DNA of 64,000 nt from Harmothoe impar (GCA_947462335.1 OX381721.1:310001-374000); one strand, 5' to 3'; positions 47,101-57,834 are shown, numbered from the stretch's first letter. Notes: generated by a model not told the origin, from the sequence alone. Translations and numbers: made by a program.

Positions 47101-48974
47101 TGGGGATATATTTGATGTAAACCTATAATTTTTCAGAGGTCTCTCTCTCTAGAACACAGTTTGGATAGAAATATTAGTGGTAAAACATCATTTTTAAAGA
47201 GACAAGTGTGACTGTGATGGATGTGAGCTTAAAAACAAGATATCAGAGCAGAAATGAAAGAGGGAATTGAGAGAAAAAATTCAGTTTTGAAGAATTTCCG
47301 ATATTATACAATGTAATTCTGCTTCATTTTCTAGGGTCTTTTTCTTACAGCTTTAGGTGAGAGGAAAGCATCTTGCAAGGTGGATTGTGAGTAAAAGGAA
47401 AGTGTGAATGTAATGGATGTGACCTTGGAAAGAAGATATCAAATGGATGAATATCAGATGGAATTCAGAGTATACCAGGGTTATCCCAAATATTGGATCT
47501 GGATCTTCGGAATGCTTTACATCTTCAGGCTGTTGATGAATTCTTGGTCTCTCCCGGAAAATGTTTAAACCCTTAAAATGAGAAAACTATCAAACTTGTA
47601 GAACAGAAAACTGCTGTTGTAGAAAGAAAGAAAAATGGGAGGGGAAATACAAAGAATGACAGAATTTGAGGTGTTTAGAAAATGTCATGGTCTACAGCTG
47701 TTTGATTTCCCAGGGGCCTCATTGTAACAGCTTTTGGTGACAATAAATGTCAAAAGCAAATACAATGTGAAGGAGCAAGTGTCTTTGTAAACGATGAGAC
47801 ATTTGAGAGAACTCGTCAAAGCATTAAATGAGGGACCAATTTAGAGTTGAAAAAAGAGAGTATTTTCTAGAATTTGGGGATATATTTGATGTAAACCTAT
47901 AATTTTTCAGAGGTCTCTCTCTCTAGAACACAGTTTGGATAGAAATATTAGTGGTAAAACATCATTTTTAAAGAGACAAGTGTGACTGTGATGGATGTGA
48001 GCTTAAAAACAAGATATCAGAGCAGAAATGAAAGAGGGAATTGAGAGAAAAAATTCAGTTTTGAAGAATTTCCGATATTATACAATGTAATTCTGCTTCA
48101 TTTTCTAGGGTCTTTTTCTTACAGCTTTAGGTGAGAGGAAAGCATCTTGCAAGGTGGATTGTGAGTAAAAGGAAAGTGTGAATGTAATGGATGTGACCTT
48201 GGAAAGAAGATATCAAATGGATGAATATCAGATGGAATTCAGAGTATACCAGGGTTATCCCAAATATTGGATCTGGATCTTCGGAATGCTTTACATCTTC
48301 AGGCCGTTGATGAATTCTTGGTCTCTCCCGGAAAATGTTTAAACCCCTAAAATGAGAAAACTATCAAACTTGTAGAACAGAAAACTGCTGTTGTAGAAAG
48401 AAAGAAAAATGGGAGGGGAAATACAAAGAATGACAGAATTTGAGATGTTTAGAAAATGTCATGGTCTACAGCTGTTTGATTTCCAAGGTGCCTTATTGTA
48501 ACCGCTTTTGGTGAAAATAAATGTCTAGAGCAAATACAATGTGAAGGAGCAAGTGTCTTTGTAAACGATGGGACATTTGAGAGAACTCGTCAAAGCATTA
48601 AATGAGGGACCAATTTAGAGTTGAAAAAAGAGAGTATTTTCTAGAATTTGGGGATATATTTGATGTAAACCTATAATTTTTCAGAGGTCTCTCTCTCTAT
48701 AACACAGTTTGGATAGAAATATTAGTGGTAAAACATCATTTTTAAAGAGACAAGTGTGACTGTGATGGATGTGAGCTTAAAAACAAGATATCAGAGCAGA
48801 AATGAAAGAGGGAATTGAGAGAAAAAATTCAGTTTTGAAGAATTTCCGATATTATACAATGTAATTCTGCTTCATTTTCTAGGGTCTTTTTCTTACAGCT
48901 TTAGGTGAGAGGAAAGCATCTTGCAAGGTGGATTGTGAGTAAAAGGAAAGTGTGAATGTAATGGATGTGACCTT
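41187..48974 (+). pseudogene. Right third of the array: most main frames broken
   Basis: The unit at 41187 has TGTTAGG (TAG), 41961 has GATTGAGAAG (TGA), 42736 and 45058 have AGATGATCTC (TGA), and 43510, 45832, 46607, 47381, 48156 and 48929 have GTGAGTAAAAGG (TAA). Only the 44284 unit stays open. Because the same stops are copied through many units, decay here spread by the same amplification that built the array. There is a three-unit higher-order repeat: 41961-44283 resembles 44284-46606. Confidence 0.7.
44284..44505 (+). CDS. Array frame extended past the usual stop
   Basis: In this unit the stop after ENV is lost (TTTAA became TTGAA), so the frame continues with ETPKMRKLSNL to the next TAG. 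It starts DLEENESLNVLDVTLE. The unit at 41961 has the same read-through but an upstream TGA. This shows how a single base changes the length of the predicted product; it need not be functional. Confidence 0.25.
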   Translation: MDLEENESLNVLDVTLERRYQMDEYQMEFRVYQGYPKYMIWIFGMLYFFRPLMNSWSLPENVETPKMRKLSNL

Positions 48975-49020
48975 AAGCATTAAATGAGGGACCAATTAAG
49001 AGTTGAAAAAAGAGAGTATT
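48929..49020 (+). repeat. Truncated last array unit and array/R2 junction
   Basis: The last unit stops within GTGACCTT and jumps to AAGCATTAAATGAGGG of the third module, an internal deletion of roughly 600 bases. The array then ends at GAGAGTATT, directly joined to ACCTGCAAGAAACAAAT, which is internal sequence of repeat R2 (reverse complement of about 3578-3593). Confidence 0.8.
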
Positions 49021-49319
49021 ACCTGCAAGAAACAAATAAATTTCATGGACAATGATGGAGTTTTTAATTCCACGCTTCACTTTTCAAAAAGAAACTTCAC
49101 ACGGATGCTTTCTTCACTGTGACACTTTGAAACAGATGAGTGTTACTTAGAGCCCACTATATTTAAAATAAACATTTACAGACAGTTCTTATCGCACTGC
49201 TAAATTAGCATACAGTGAGCCAAGTCCAAGACAATTCTAGACTAATAAACAAGCCTCATTTAAGACTTCATTAGGCCAAAAATAAATAAAAGGTGTGTTT
49301 CAGGTTACATCCCAGGTAG

Positions 49320-50040
49320 AAAAATATCATAATAAATATCATGATTTTATTGTATTGAAAAAATCATGCGTTTTTCACGGATATCATGATTTGTAAAGCA
49401 TGATATATCATGGTAATATTATGATCTATCATGATGAAGACCATAATAAACCATGCTATTATATGGTTTACCATATGAAATTTCTGTTGATGAATCGTAA
49501 TTTATCATGATTTATTATGCTTTATCATGATATTAACCATGATGAAATATATTTCATCATGATAAGTATTATGATATAATCACATTAAGTATAATACTAT
49601 TTCATGTTTTTGAAAGTATGATTTCCGTGAAAACAACATGATTATTTTAGCATGATTTCTGATGATAAAAGGTGATTTACCACAGTAAATTTGCCAAGAT
49701 ATATCATGATTTATTATGCGTTATGTTTATATATTATGATATAATCATGGTTTATAATGATATAATCATGCTTATTATCATGATATATCATGGTCTAAAA
49801 TCATGAAAACTATGATTTATTTAATATGATATTTAGCATGATTTATCATATCTTATCATTGTGATATGTTATGGTATAAAAATCATGATTTCCATGAAAG
49901 AACTATGATTTATTTAACATGATGAGTATGACGAATTATTTTACCATATCATGATAAATAGTATGATAGTCATCATGATATATCATGGTCCAAACATCAT
50001 CATATATCATGATAAAACATTTTTAAATATCACGATTTCT
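49320..50040. repeat. Degenerate ATCATGAT palindrome array, left terminus
   Basis: About 700 bases made largely of self-complementary ATCATGAT, TATCATGATA and ATGATTTATCATG words at irregular spacing. The same word set fills the right terminus at 54455-55400, so the two ends of the element can pair with themselves and with each other. Confidence 0.85.
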
Positions 50041-50146
50041 TCTTTCAATGTGGAGAGACAATATTTTTATTGTGGGGGTTGGGTGGGGGTGGGGAGAGTG
50101 GTCAATGCATTCATTCATCAATTTCATCATTTAATGGTTAGCTGGT

Positions 50147-50306
50147 TCTGGAAGGCAGGGCCGGTCTGTGGAAGGCAGGGCCAGTCTGTGGAAGGCAGGA
50201 CCGGTCTGTGGAAGGCAGGGCCAGTCTGTGGAAGGCAGGGCCAGTCTGTGGAAGGCAGGACCGGTCTGTGGAAAGAAGGGCAGGTCTCTGGAAGGCAGAG
50301 CCGGCT
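50147..50306 (+). repeat. 20-bp minisatellite, 8 copies
   Basis: The motif TGTGGAAGGCAGGGCCGGTC repeats every 20 bases with GGG/GGA and CGG/CAG variants. Because 20 is not a multiple of three, all three forward frames cycle through the same peptide; the 121-codon frame across it is an artefact. Confidence 0.9.
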
Positions 50307-50701
50307 CCTGCTGTAACTTTCTCCTATGGGAAATAGAAAAGCACTGGATGATTTAAGATAAAAAAGCCTTTAGAATATAAAAGCTTTTCATACATAATGA
50401 ATAGATTATATAATAATATTATGTATGTGTATATTATAAACATATATAGATGCCATGTTTCAGCATTACGTTTAGTATATAGATAATAGTTATTAAACAG
50501 ATTGCATTAATACACATACCTAGACCATGTAATATACATGCACATGTATGGGGGGTGATAACTAACTGAAATTATACACTTCCTTATTATTATTATGAAT
50601 TAATTGTCAAGGAATTTCTTATCTGATTCTATACATTGGTAGCATTATGGACATATTTTTATTTTTTCTCTGTGATAATAAGAGGCAGTTTTAGCAGTGT
50701 T

Positions 50702-51116
50702 ATAACTCCCCTGACTACTATCCCGGGTTGTACACCTCTAGATGTCTTTAAAATAATGAATAATACCGGGATAAGGGTCCCCTAACTCCCCTGACTACTA
50801 TCCCTGGTTGTACACCTCTAGATGTCTTTAAAATAATGAATAATACCGGGATAAGGGTCCCCTAACTCCCCTGACTACTTTCCCGGGTTGTACACCTCTA
50901 GATGTCTTTAAGATAATGTATAATACCGGGATAAGGGTTACCTTACTCCCCTGACTACTTTCCCGGGTTGTACACCCCTAGATGTCTTTAAAATAATGTA
51001 TAATACCGGGATAAGGTTCCCCTAGCTCCCCTGACTACTATCACGGGTTGTACACCTCTAGATGTCTTTAAAATCATGTATAATACCGAGATAGGGTTAC
51101 CTAACTCCCCTGACTG
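50702..51116 (+). repeat. 80-bp tandem repeat, block 1
   Basis: About five copies with a period of 80, each starting near AACTCCCCTGACTACTATCC and containing GGGTTGTACACCTCTAGATG and TATAATACCGGGATAAGGGT. Landmark AACTCCC positions are 50704, 50784 and 50864, followed by variants at 50944, 51024 and 51103. Confidence 0.9.
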
Positions 51117-51703
51117 GTATACTTCACGGCTCCTGGTATGCAGGACTTGCTCTGGAGAATATAAAAGTACATGGTTATGTTCATTATACACACAGTGGGA
51201 TATGGGAAATGAGACAAATAAATGTATAGATATCATTGGAATGTACTCACAAAATCATACCTGGGTGTAATATGTCATAATCATTAAATGGCATTGTACC
51301 TACCTGATTCAATATACAGGTACATATATATGCACATGTGGCCTCTCTGCTGTCTTGTGTTGTACTGGACACCCTGTTTAAAATAACCCATATCTCACAC
51401 TTCACATTGAGGCTGCCTGAATGGGGGTGGGGGTATTGTTTTAGGAGCCTATTGTTGTATGGTCGCACCTCTACCCCTATCACAATGGGTGTCATGGTGG
51501 TGTGTTCACAGCTACCTCCAGACAGGCTGGGGTGGAGGGAGGGGGGGAGGGGTTATATCCAACTAAAATAATAAAGTTCATTATCATTATCATATAGTTA
51601 TCAAGGATATACTTGTCTGGTTCTATACATTATTATCAATATGGACATATTTTTATTTTCTCCCCGTGATGATCATGAAAAGCATTTCTATGAGAATGCA
51701 ATA
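51117..51703. other. Spacer between 80-bp repeat blocks, part of a ~1-kb duplicated block
   Basis: It contains a G-rich stretch at 51421-51430 and 51530-51551 and the phrase TATGGACATATTTTTATTTT near 51643, which also occurs near 50647 and, diverged, near 53323. This indicates that the 80-bp blocks and their flanks were duplicated together at a scale of about 1 kb. No gene is recognised. Confidence 0.5.
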
Positions 51704-52110
51704 ATATAACCTCCTTGGTTAGTTTCAAGGGTTGTACCCTTCTAGATGTCTTCACTATAATGTATAATACCGGGATGAGGGTCCCCTAACTCCCCTGACT
51801 AGTATCACGGGTTGTACCCCTCTATATATTTTCAAAATGAAGTATAATACCGGGGTGAGGGTCCACTAACTTCCCTGACTAGTATCACGGGTTGTACCTC
51901 TCTAGATGTCTTCAAAATAATGTATAATGATGGGACCAGGGTCCCTCACTCCCCTGACTAGTATCACGGTTGTACCCCTCTATATATCTTCAGAATGAGG
52001 TATAATACCGGGGTGAGGGTCCACTAGCTTCCCTGACTAGTATCACAGGTTGTAGCTCTCTAGATGTCTTCAAAATATTGTATAATAACGGGATAAGGGT
52101 CCCCTAACTC
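51704..52110 (+). repeat. 80-bp tandem repeat, block 2
   Basis: About five more divergent copies of the 80-bp unit, with CTAGTATCACGGGTTGTACC and TATAATACCGGGGTGAGGGT. The block stops at 52110, and one further copy appears at 54332-54420, on the far side of the TIR-bounded segment 52111-54331. Confidence 0.85.
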
Positions 52111-52762
52111 CCCAGCTAGAAAAATAATATAGTAAAACTATAGTACTATAGTTTTTACCAAAGTATACCACATGTGTATAGTAGATATACTATACTGTGG
52201 TTACCAGGGACGATATCATATTCATCTTTATTCATCATCATTTCATCATTTGTTTTTCCTTTGTGCTGAGTGGTTTGTAGACAGTTTTTTCTTTAAATTG
52301 TCTTAGCTCCTCCCGGCTCCCTGGAGGCATCCCCCGGCCCCCTGGAGGCTCCTCCCGGTGGAAAGGCAGTAGGGGCCGCTCTCTTACTGCCTGGATTGCC
52401 TGGAAAAACATGTAAACTTGTTAACAAATAAATTCGAAAATATCTTAAATTGAATAAATGTAAAATGTAAAATGTCTGGATGTAAAATCTACCACAGATT
52501 CTATTACTGTATTTTGTTTTGACTAATTATGAGTTTCAGTGTAAGTGGCTGGCATACATTTATATTTTGTGGTTTTTAATCTACTACATTCTATGTATAT
52601 ATATGATATTTATAACACAATGATACACCAATAAAGCATAGTCTAGACTATAGTCAATGATGTTATGTTGCAATTAAATACTTCTTAAAATGATAAACCC
52701 TCAAGTGTAATATCAATAGTACATACCTTTACTTGACTTGCTATGTGGTATATATACATGTA

Positions 52763-52984
52763 CCGTAAATTCCCGCGTACTACCCGCATCTCGCGTATAA
52801 CCCGCACCCCCAACTCAGGAGAATCCTATAACCCGTTTTTGGATATGAAAATGAATCTTTTAGTACTGTTCTATAGAGATAAAAACCCTCGTATAACCCG
52901 CACCCTATATAGGCATGTTTGGTATCAAATGAAAGCTTAGATTGGTTCGCGTACAACCCGCGGGTAGTACGCAGGAATTTACGG
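52763..52984. mobile_element. 222-bp MITE with TA duplication
   Basis: Terminal repeats start CCGTAAATTCCCGCGTACTA and extend to about 25 bases with one mismatch at the other end. TA flanks both sides (52761-52762, 52985-52986). The interior repeats ATAACCCGCACCC. TA duplication and size fit a Tc1/mariner-type MITE. It is the innermost insertion of the stack. Confidence 0.85.
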
Positions 52985-53164
52985 TACATGTAATACAGGT
53001 GTAACATGTCCAGTCCCCTCTGCTGCCTCCAACCAACTGTGGGCTAACCCACATCTAGGTCAGATACATGTATTGTCTTTGTGAGGGGTGAGGCTCACAC
53101 CTTGTAGTAGCAGTGGTGGTGTGGTCACAGCTTCCCCTATACAGGGCTGTCGCCATGAGGAAGG

Positions 53165-53215
53165 GAGTGTGTGGGGGGGGGGGGTGTTGGTTGGTGGAGG
53201 TGGGGGGGGGATAGG
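53165..53215 (+). other. G-rich tract with quadruplex potential
   Basis: Runs of 12 and 9 G separated by GTTGGTTGG-type spacers could form a G-quadruplex on this strand. A weaker related tract is at 51421-51551, in the homologous block. Confidence 0.5.
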
Positions 53216-53564
53216 TGTTAATACACAATATAAATATAAAGGTAGTGAAAATGATCAATTTCCTCAACATTAAAAACATGTCTTTAACAATACTAGATTA
53301 TGATTCTATACCTTGTTAGCTTTATGGACATATTTCCCATTTCTCCCTGTGATAACTATAAGTACTTTGAAACTAGGGAAGTCCTAGGTACTAGTATAGG
53401 TATAGTACACTGATAGTGTTGTTCACATGCAATTTAACAAGATGTACCTTTCCTAAATTCATGAAATCTTCTTTCATATTGTACGCTATTCTATGGGTAA
53501 ACATAAAACAAATGTCTAGACATAACTGTTATTTATTTGATCTGCCCCAAAAGGGTGTGCGGGA

Positions 53565-54320
53565 AATACCATAGTAAACTATAGTGAAAATCACTATAGT
53601 ACACTATAGTATGAAGGTGTGCGGGAAATACCATAGTAAACTATACTGAAAATCACTATAGTACACTCTAGTACCAAGGTGTGCAGAAAATACCATAGTA
53701 AACTATACTGAAAATCACTATAGTACACTCTAGTACCAAGGTGTGCAGAAAATACCATAGTAAACTATAGTGACCATCACTATACTACACTCTAGTACAA
53801 AGGTGTGTGACAAATACCATAGAAATCTATAGTGAAAATCATTATAGTACACTATAATCCCAAGGTGTGCGGAACATATCATAGTAAACTATAGTGACCA
53901 TCACTATAGTACACTACAGTACCAAGCTTCGAGAGAAATGCTACAGTTTACCCCAGTAAACTCTAGTAAAGCCTAATACAGTAAACTATAGTAGCAAGGT
54001 CTGTGACAAGTACTATAGTATATTATAGTATAACTGTAGTAAACTATGATATATATACTATAATATTCTATGATACCTTGCTGTGTGAGAAATACTTCAG
54101 TATATGATAGTATTCTATAGTAAACTGTAATAATATAAACTATAGTATACCTCAATATCAAGGTATGTGGAGCGCTACTGTAGTATATTATAGTATACTG
54201 TAGTAAACTTTAGGGCAATGTGCTACAATATACTATGATCCACTACAGTAAACCTTAGTTTACTACAGTATACTATAGTGTACTATAGTATACTATAGTG
54301 TTTACTATACTGTAGTATTT
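53565..54320. repeat. Degenerate CTATAGTA palindrome array
   Basis: The left part has about five repeats of roughly 70 bases with GGTGTGCGGGAAATACCATAG followed by TAAACTATAGTGAAAATCAC; the right part passes into irregular TAGTATACTATAGTGTACTA words. Short related words also occur at 52125-52200 next to the other terminus. The self-complementary words parallel the ATCATGAT arrays of the outer element. Confidence 0.85.
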
Positions 54321-54331
54321 TTCTAGCTGGG

Positions 54332-54420
54332 TCCCCTATTTAGTATGACGGGTTGTACCCCTATAGCTGTCATCAAAATAATGTATAATAACGGGATAAG
54401 GGTCCCCTTACTCCTCTGAC
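54332..54420 (+). repeat. Single 80-bp repeat copy beyond the nested element
   Basis: Contains GACGGGTTGTACCCCTATAG, AATGTATAATAACGGGATAA and GGGTCCCCTTACTCCTCTGAC, so it continues the series of block 2. Confidence 0.8.
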
Positions 54421-54454
54421 TAGGTCTCTAGATCTCTGTAAATTTCCTCTCAAG

Positions 54455-55400
54455 GTGTGATATGATATATTATGAAATATCATGATTAATCATGGTAAGA
54501 TAAATGCATGTTTTTCCCCTCCAATGGGAGATATCATAATAAATCCTGCTATATTATGATTAATCATGATCAAATAAAATCATGATAAATCATGCTTCCT
54601 CTCGATGCATAAAATCTTGATAAATCATGATAATATCATGATCAATTATGGTAAGGTAAAATCCTGATAAATCATGTTTTCTTCTCATTGGGTGAGATCA
54701 TGATGAATCATGAGACACCATGATTAATCATAATCAGCTAAAATCGTGATAAATTATGTTTTATCTCTCAATGTGTAAAATCATGATAAATCATGAAATA
54801 TTATGATTAATTATGTTAATGTAAAATCATGATAAAACAGGTTTTTGTCTCATTGGGTGAGATTATGACCAATCATAATTCATTATGATTAATCATTGTC
54901 AGGTAGAATCATGGTAAATCATGTTTTCTCTCCCAATGGATAAAATCATGATAAATCATGATAAATTATGATTAAATATGATTAATTAAAAATCATGATA
55001 AATCATATTTTCCCTCTCAAGAGGTTAGACCATGATGAAGTATGGTTTATCATGACATATCATGAAATAGGAAAACATAATTTATCATGATTTCGCCTCT
55101 CAGGAGGTACGATCATAATGTAGCATGATTAATCATGATTAATCATGGTAGGAGGAAACATTATTAATCATGATTTACCTTCTCAACAGGTAATATCACA
55201 ATAAAGTATGATTTATCATCACCCAAGAATACATGTTTTATCACAATTTCGCCCCTCAAGTGGTAATATCATGATAAAGTATGATTTATCATGGTTATTT
55301 TTGGTAGAAGAAAACATGCTTGAATATTATTTATCATGATAGATCATGATAAACCATGGTTCAACGTGATAAATCATAATATTTATCATGATATTTTTCT
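54455..55400. repeat. Degenerate ATCATGAT palindrome array, right terminus
   Basis: About 950 bases of AATCATGATAAATCATG-type words in loosely periodic blocks that begin TCTCAATGGG or TCTCAAGAGG at intervals of about 100-120 bases. It ends at the right TIR of the outer element. Confidence 0.85.
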
Positions 55401-55888
55401 ACCTGGGATAGTCTGAAATCTAGATGGGTAGGAAAACCTTGAAAGGTAGAAAAATTGACTTGTAAACTTCAGCACCAACCCAGGTATCTAGGGTATATTG
55501 GACCAATGTTGGCAATGCTCGACTCCATCACAATTGTTATACCAACCATGGCCCTATGTAGGTAATACATACATTGGTTCAACATACAAATTACAATGAT
55601 GGCCCACCCTTGGCAATTCTGATAATGGGCCATCACTGGGTTGACTGCTGGCCCAGAGCTGGTCCATGCTTGATATTGCTAATATTGACCAAGTATTGGC
55701 CCAGTGTTGGGACATTTCAGGGCCATCATATTATTTCTGATGTTGGACCAACATCAATTCTAACTACACTTCTCCAAAATTGACTATGATCTACACCATG
55801 GGGATTGAATGTTGCCTGAGGAATCTCTTACCGGTTGGCTCCTACTTTGCCATCATATTGTGTTATAAACGTGATCCCCAGTGTGCTC

Positions 55889-57175
55889 GGCTATACCCGT
55901 GCTTACAATCTCTTTTACCCTTTTACTGTAAAAGTGGAATGTTTAGCTAATAAACGGAAATTCTTTTTTCGTTTGCATTTCCACCTTTATTGACTTAGCA
56001 TTTCACTGAATAAGGGGCATATTAGACTTATAAATAGTAGGATATACCCCTTATTCAGTGAAAAATAAACCCAATAAACAGAATATGGAAAAAATGCCTA
56101 AAAACGGCTTTTAAATGAAGCCAGCCAGGGCCAAAGTGCGATGATATATAAGGGAATGAATGGAAATTTATTCAGGGAAGATTAGAATAATTAACCCCTG
56201 TGGGGCTAGCTTCTTTCTATAGGAAAAAAAGGGACTCAAAATGACTATTTTATGAAGCCAGCTGGGACCAAAGTGCGATGATACATAAGGGAATGAATGG
56301 GAATTTATTCAGGAAAAATTAGAATGATTAACCCCTGCGGGAGTCATACCCCTATAATTTCTTTTCTATACCTTTCCCTTTTCCTAATACTATCCCTCTC
56401 CTTTTCAAACTCCTACTCCCATAGTCAAACAAAGTTTGACTTAAAAGACATGCACATAACATTATGACATCGGTGTAGAAAAGCACCAAGGATAGAAATA
56501 TGTAAAGTGTGGTCTCTTTAGTACCCCCACCTCATGTTTCTTCTATCCTATATAAGGTAGTTATAATATATAGAATCCATAACATCAGGATTCTATCATT
56601 GCAGTAAGATAATGTAACATTATAAGTCCACTTAATGGAAGTCTATGTTATATAATGGCATAACATCAAGCCACAAAAGCTGGTTGAAAAGTAAAATGGG
56701 CTCTGAGCCCTGACTCAATACAGGATAAATAAAAGAATACAATACATACTAGCTTCTTTCTATCGGAAAAAAGTCTATTTTATGACTATTTTATGAAGTC
56801 AGCCGGGGCCAAAGTGTGATATTATGTGTAGTATACGGTGTGCTGTATGGTAATATAAAGACTCCCCTGGACATGCTCCATTGCACCTACCACACCTCCA
56901 CCTCTCACACACCGCTGGAACTACTATTGTGTTGTGGCAACCAACTGCGGGGCTAGCTTCTTTCTATAGGAAAAAAAGGGACTCAAAATGACTATTTTAT
57001 AAAGTCAGCCGGGGCCAAAGTGCGATGATATATAGGGGAATGAATGGGAATTTATTCAGGAAAAAATTATAACAATAATCCCTGCAGGGTTAGCTTCCGT
57101 CTAAAGGAAAAAAGGGACCCAAAATGATCCAAAAGGATCCGTGTTTTCAATCCGGTGCTCAAGTGTGATATGGCC
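55889..57175. mobile_element. 1,287-bp insertion with 8-bp duplication GTGTGCTC (hAT-like)
   Basis: GTGTGCTC occurs at 55881-55888 and 57176-57183; R1 has one copy of its reverse complement (GAGCACAC near 2952), so this is a target duplication. The ends GGCTATACCCGTGC and, inverted, GGCCATATCACACT are an imperfect terminal repeat. Eight-base duplications are typical of hAT and some related families. The interior has about four copies of a ~140-bp repeat (GGGCTAGCTTCTTTCTATAG, then GCCAGC and GGGCCAAAGTGCGATGATAT) and a strong hairpin. There is no transposase frame. Confidence 0.8.
56001..56063. repeat. Hairpin within the 1,287-bp element
   Basis: TTTCACTGAATAAGGGGCAT and its partner 20 bases downstream (ATACCCCTTATTCAGTGAAA) form a stem of about 21 bp with one mismatch. 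Confidence 0.8.
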
Positions 57176-57834
57176 GTGTGCTCTATATGTTTACAGGTCA
57201 GAGGAAGTTCATGGATGAAATTTGATATCTAAAAGTGCCATTTACTGCATGACACCCGTGGGCATTTTGTCAAAAGTAACTTGAAGACATTTCATCTGTG
57301 GATAAGTCCTAGATGTTTGTTTTATTTCTAACCATCTTAAGTATGCTTGCACATTCAATTATACACATCAAAAAATAGTATTGTTTGATTAGTGATTGTT
57401 ACAGTGGTCCTATATTGAAAGGTGTATGTTGGGGCAACATATTTATTACAAGGTTAGTCCGATGTTTAATTTCTAACCTCGGAATAACGTAAAAACATTT
57501 TTTCCCATAAATACAATGTAAATATTTCAAAACATGCTGACATCTGATTTTCTTCCAGAAATCACCATTTAACGTACTTTTTTATAGTTTATATTTAATC
57601 TGGGCTCGAGCAGGGCACTTTGAATCTGGACTGACCCATCTGGATTCCCAGTGGCAGCCCTGGACAAAAAGGAACATAACCCAGATATGGGCAAATCAGC
57701 TTGCCCACGTAAAAACATGTATGGGTCCCACTAAGCAATGTTGGCTGGGTAGTAATGAACATAAAAATGCTTTCAATAATGATATTTGATGGGTCTTTTT
57801 TGATAGCTTGCTGCTGGCCTATAAGAAAAATGAG

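Larger units (their letters stand above)
16955..49020 (+). repeat. Tandem array of about 42 units of ~775 bp, each with a ~70-codon frame
   Basis: The unit repeats every 774-776 bases with a few percent divergence by eye. Taking the start of the GATTGTGAGG coding segment as landmark, units lie at 17261, 17954 and then about every 775 bases to 48929. Each unit runs: AGGTCTCTCTCTC after a pyrimidine tract; a module coding TSVTVMDVSLKTRYQ; TTCTGCTTCATTTTCTAGGG and TTTTTCTTACAG; the main frame; a TAA stop; GAAAGAAAGAAAAATGGG; AATAAATGTC; and a third module reading ASVFVNDGTFERT. The first full unit lacks about 80 bases that include AATAAA. The array ends abruptly at 49020 against repeat R2. No family is recognised. 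It may be a satellite that captured an exon, or tandemly amplified 3' exons of a gene. Confidence 0.95.
52111..54331. mobile_element. Nested 2.2-kb TIR-bounded segment with CTATAGTA palindromes
   Basis: The left end reads CCCAGCTAGAAAAATAATAT and the right end ATTTTTCTAGCTGGG, so the terminal repeat CCCAGCTAGAAAAATA is nearly the same as that of the surrounding element (CCCAGGTAGAAAAATAT). It splits the 80-bp repeat series at 52110/54332. I see no clear target duplication. Inside are a GC-rich stretch (52305-52390), a 222-bp MITE, a G-rich tract and the CTATAGTA palindrome array. Part of the interior (about 53100-53350) is a diverged copy of sequence around 51430-51680, so duplication and transposition are mixed here. 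Confidence 0.65.
49311..55407. mobile_element. 6.1-kb TIR element with palindromic-repeat termini, AT target duplication
   Basis: The left end starts CCCAGGTAGAAAAATATCAT; the right end is its reverse complement (ATGATATTTTTCTACCTGGG), and inverted similarity continues for about 40 bases. AT flanks both sides (49309-49310 and 55408-55409). Removing the element leaves GGTTACATAGTC, which is exactly the reverse complement of GACTATGTAACC in R1 near 3421-3432, so the boundaries are firm. The termini grade into arrays of degenerate ATCATGAT/ATAAATCATGAT palindromes, while the middle holds 80-bp repeats, a 20-bp minisatellite and a nested TIR segment. No transposase frame is visible. The superfamily is not assigned. 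Confidence 0.85.

Noticed and set aside
49951..50356. 121- and 62-codon frames over the 20-bp minisatellite (Gly/Arg/Gln-rich peptide)
   Set aside because: The peptide is a product of a 20-bp period cycling through all frames; there is no other coding evidence.
53973..54161. 62-codon Tyr/Ile-rich minus-strand frame
   Set aside because: Translation of the CTATAGTA palindrome array.
49320..55400. CRISPR-like or regularly spaced repeat array in the ATCATGAT region
   Set aside because: Spacing is irregular, the words are self-complementary and degenerate, the context is eukaryotic, and the ends are transposon TIRs.
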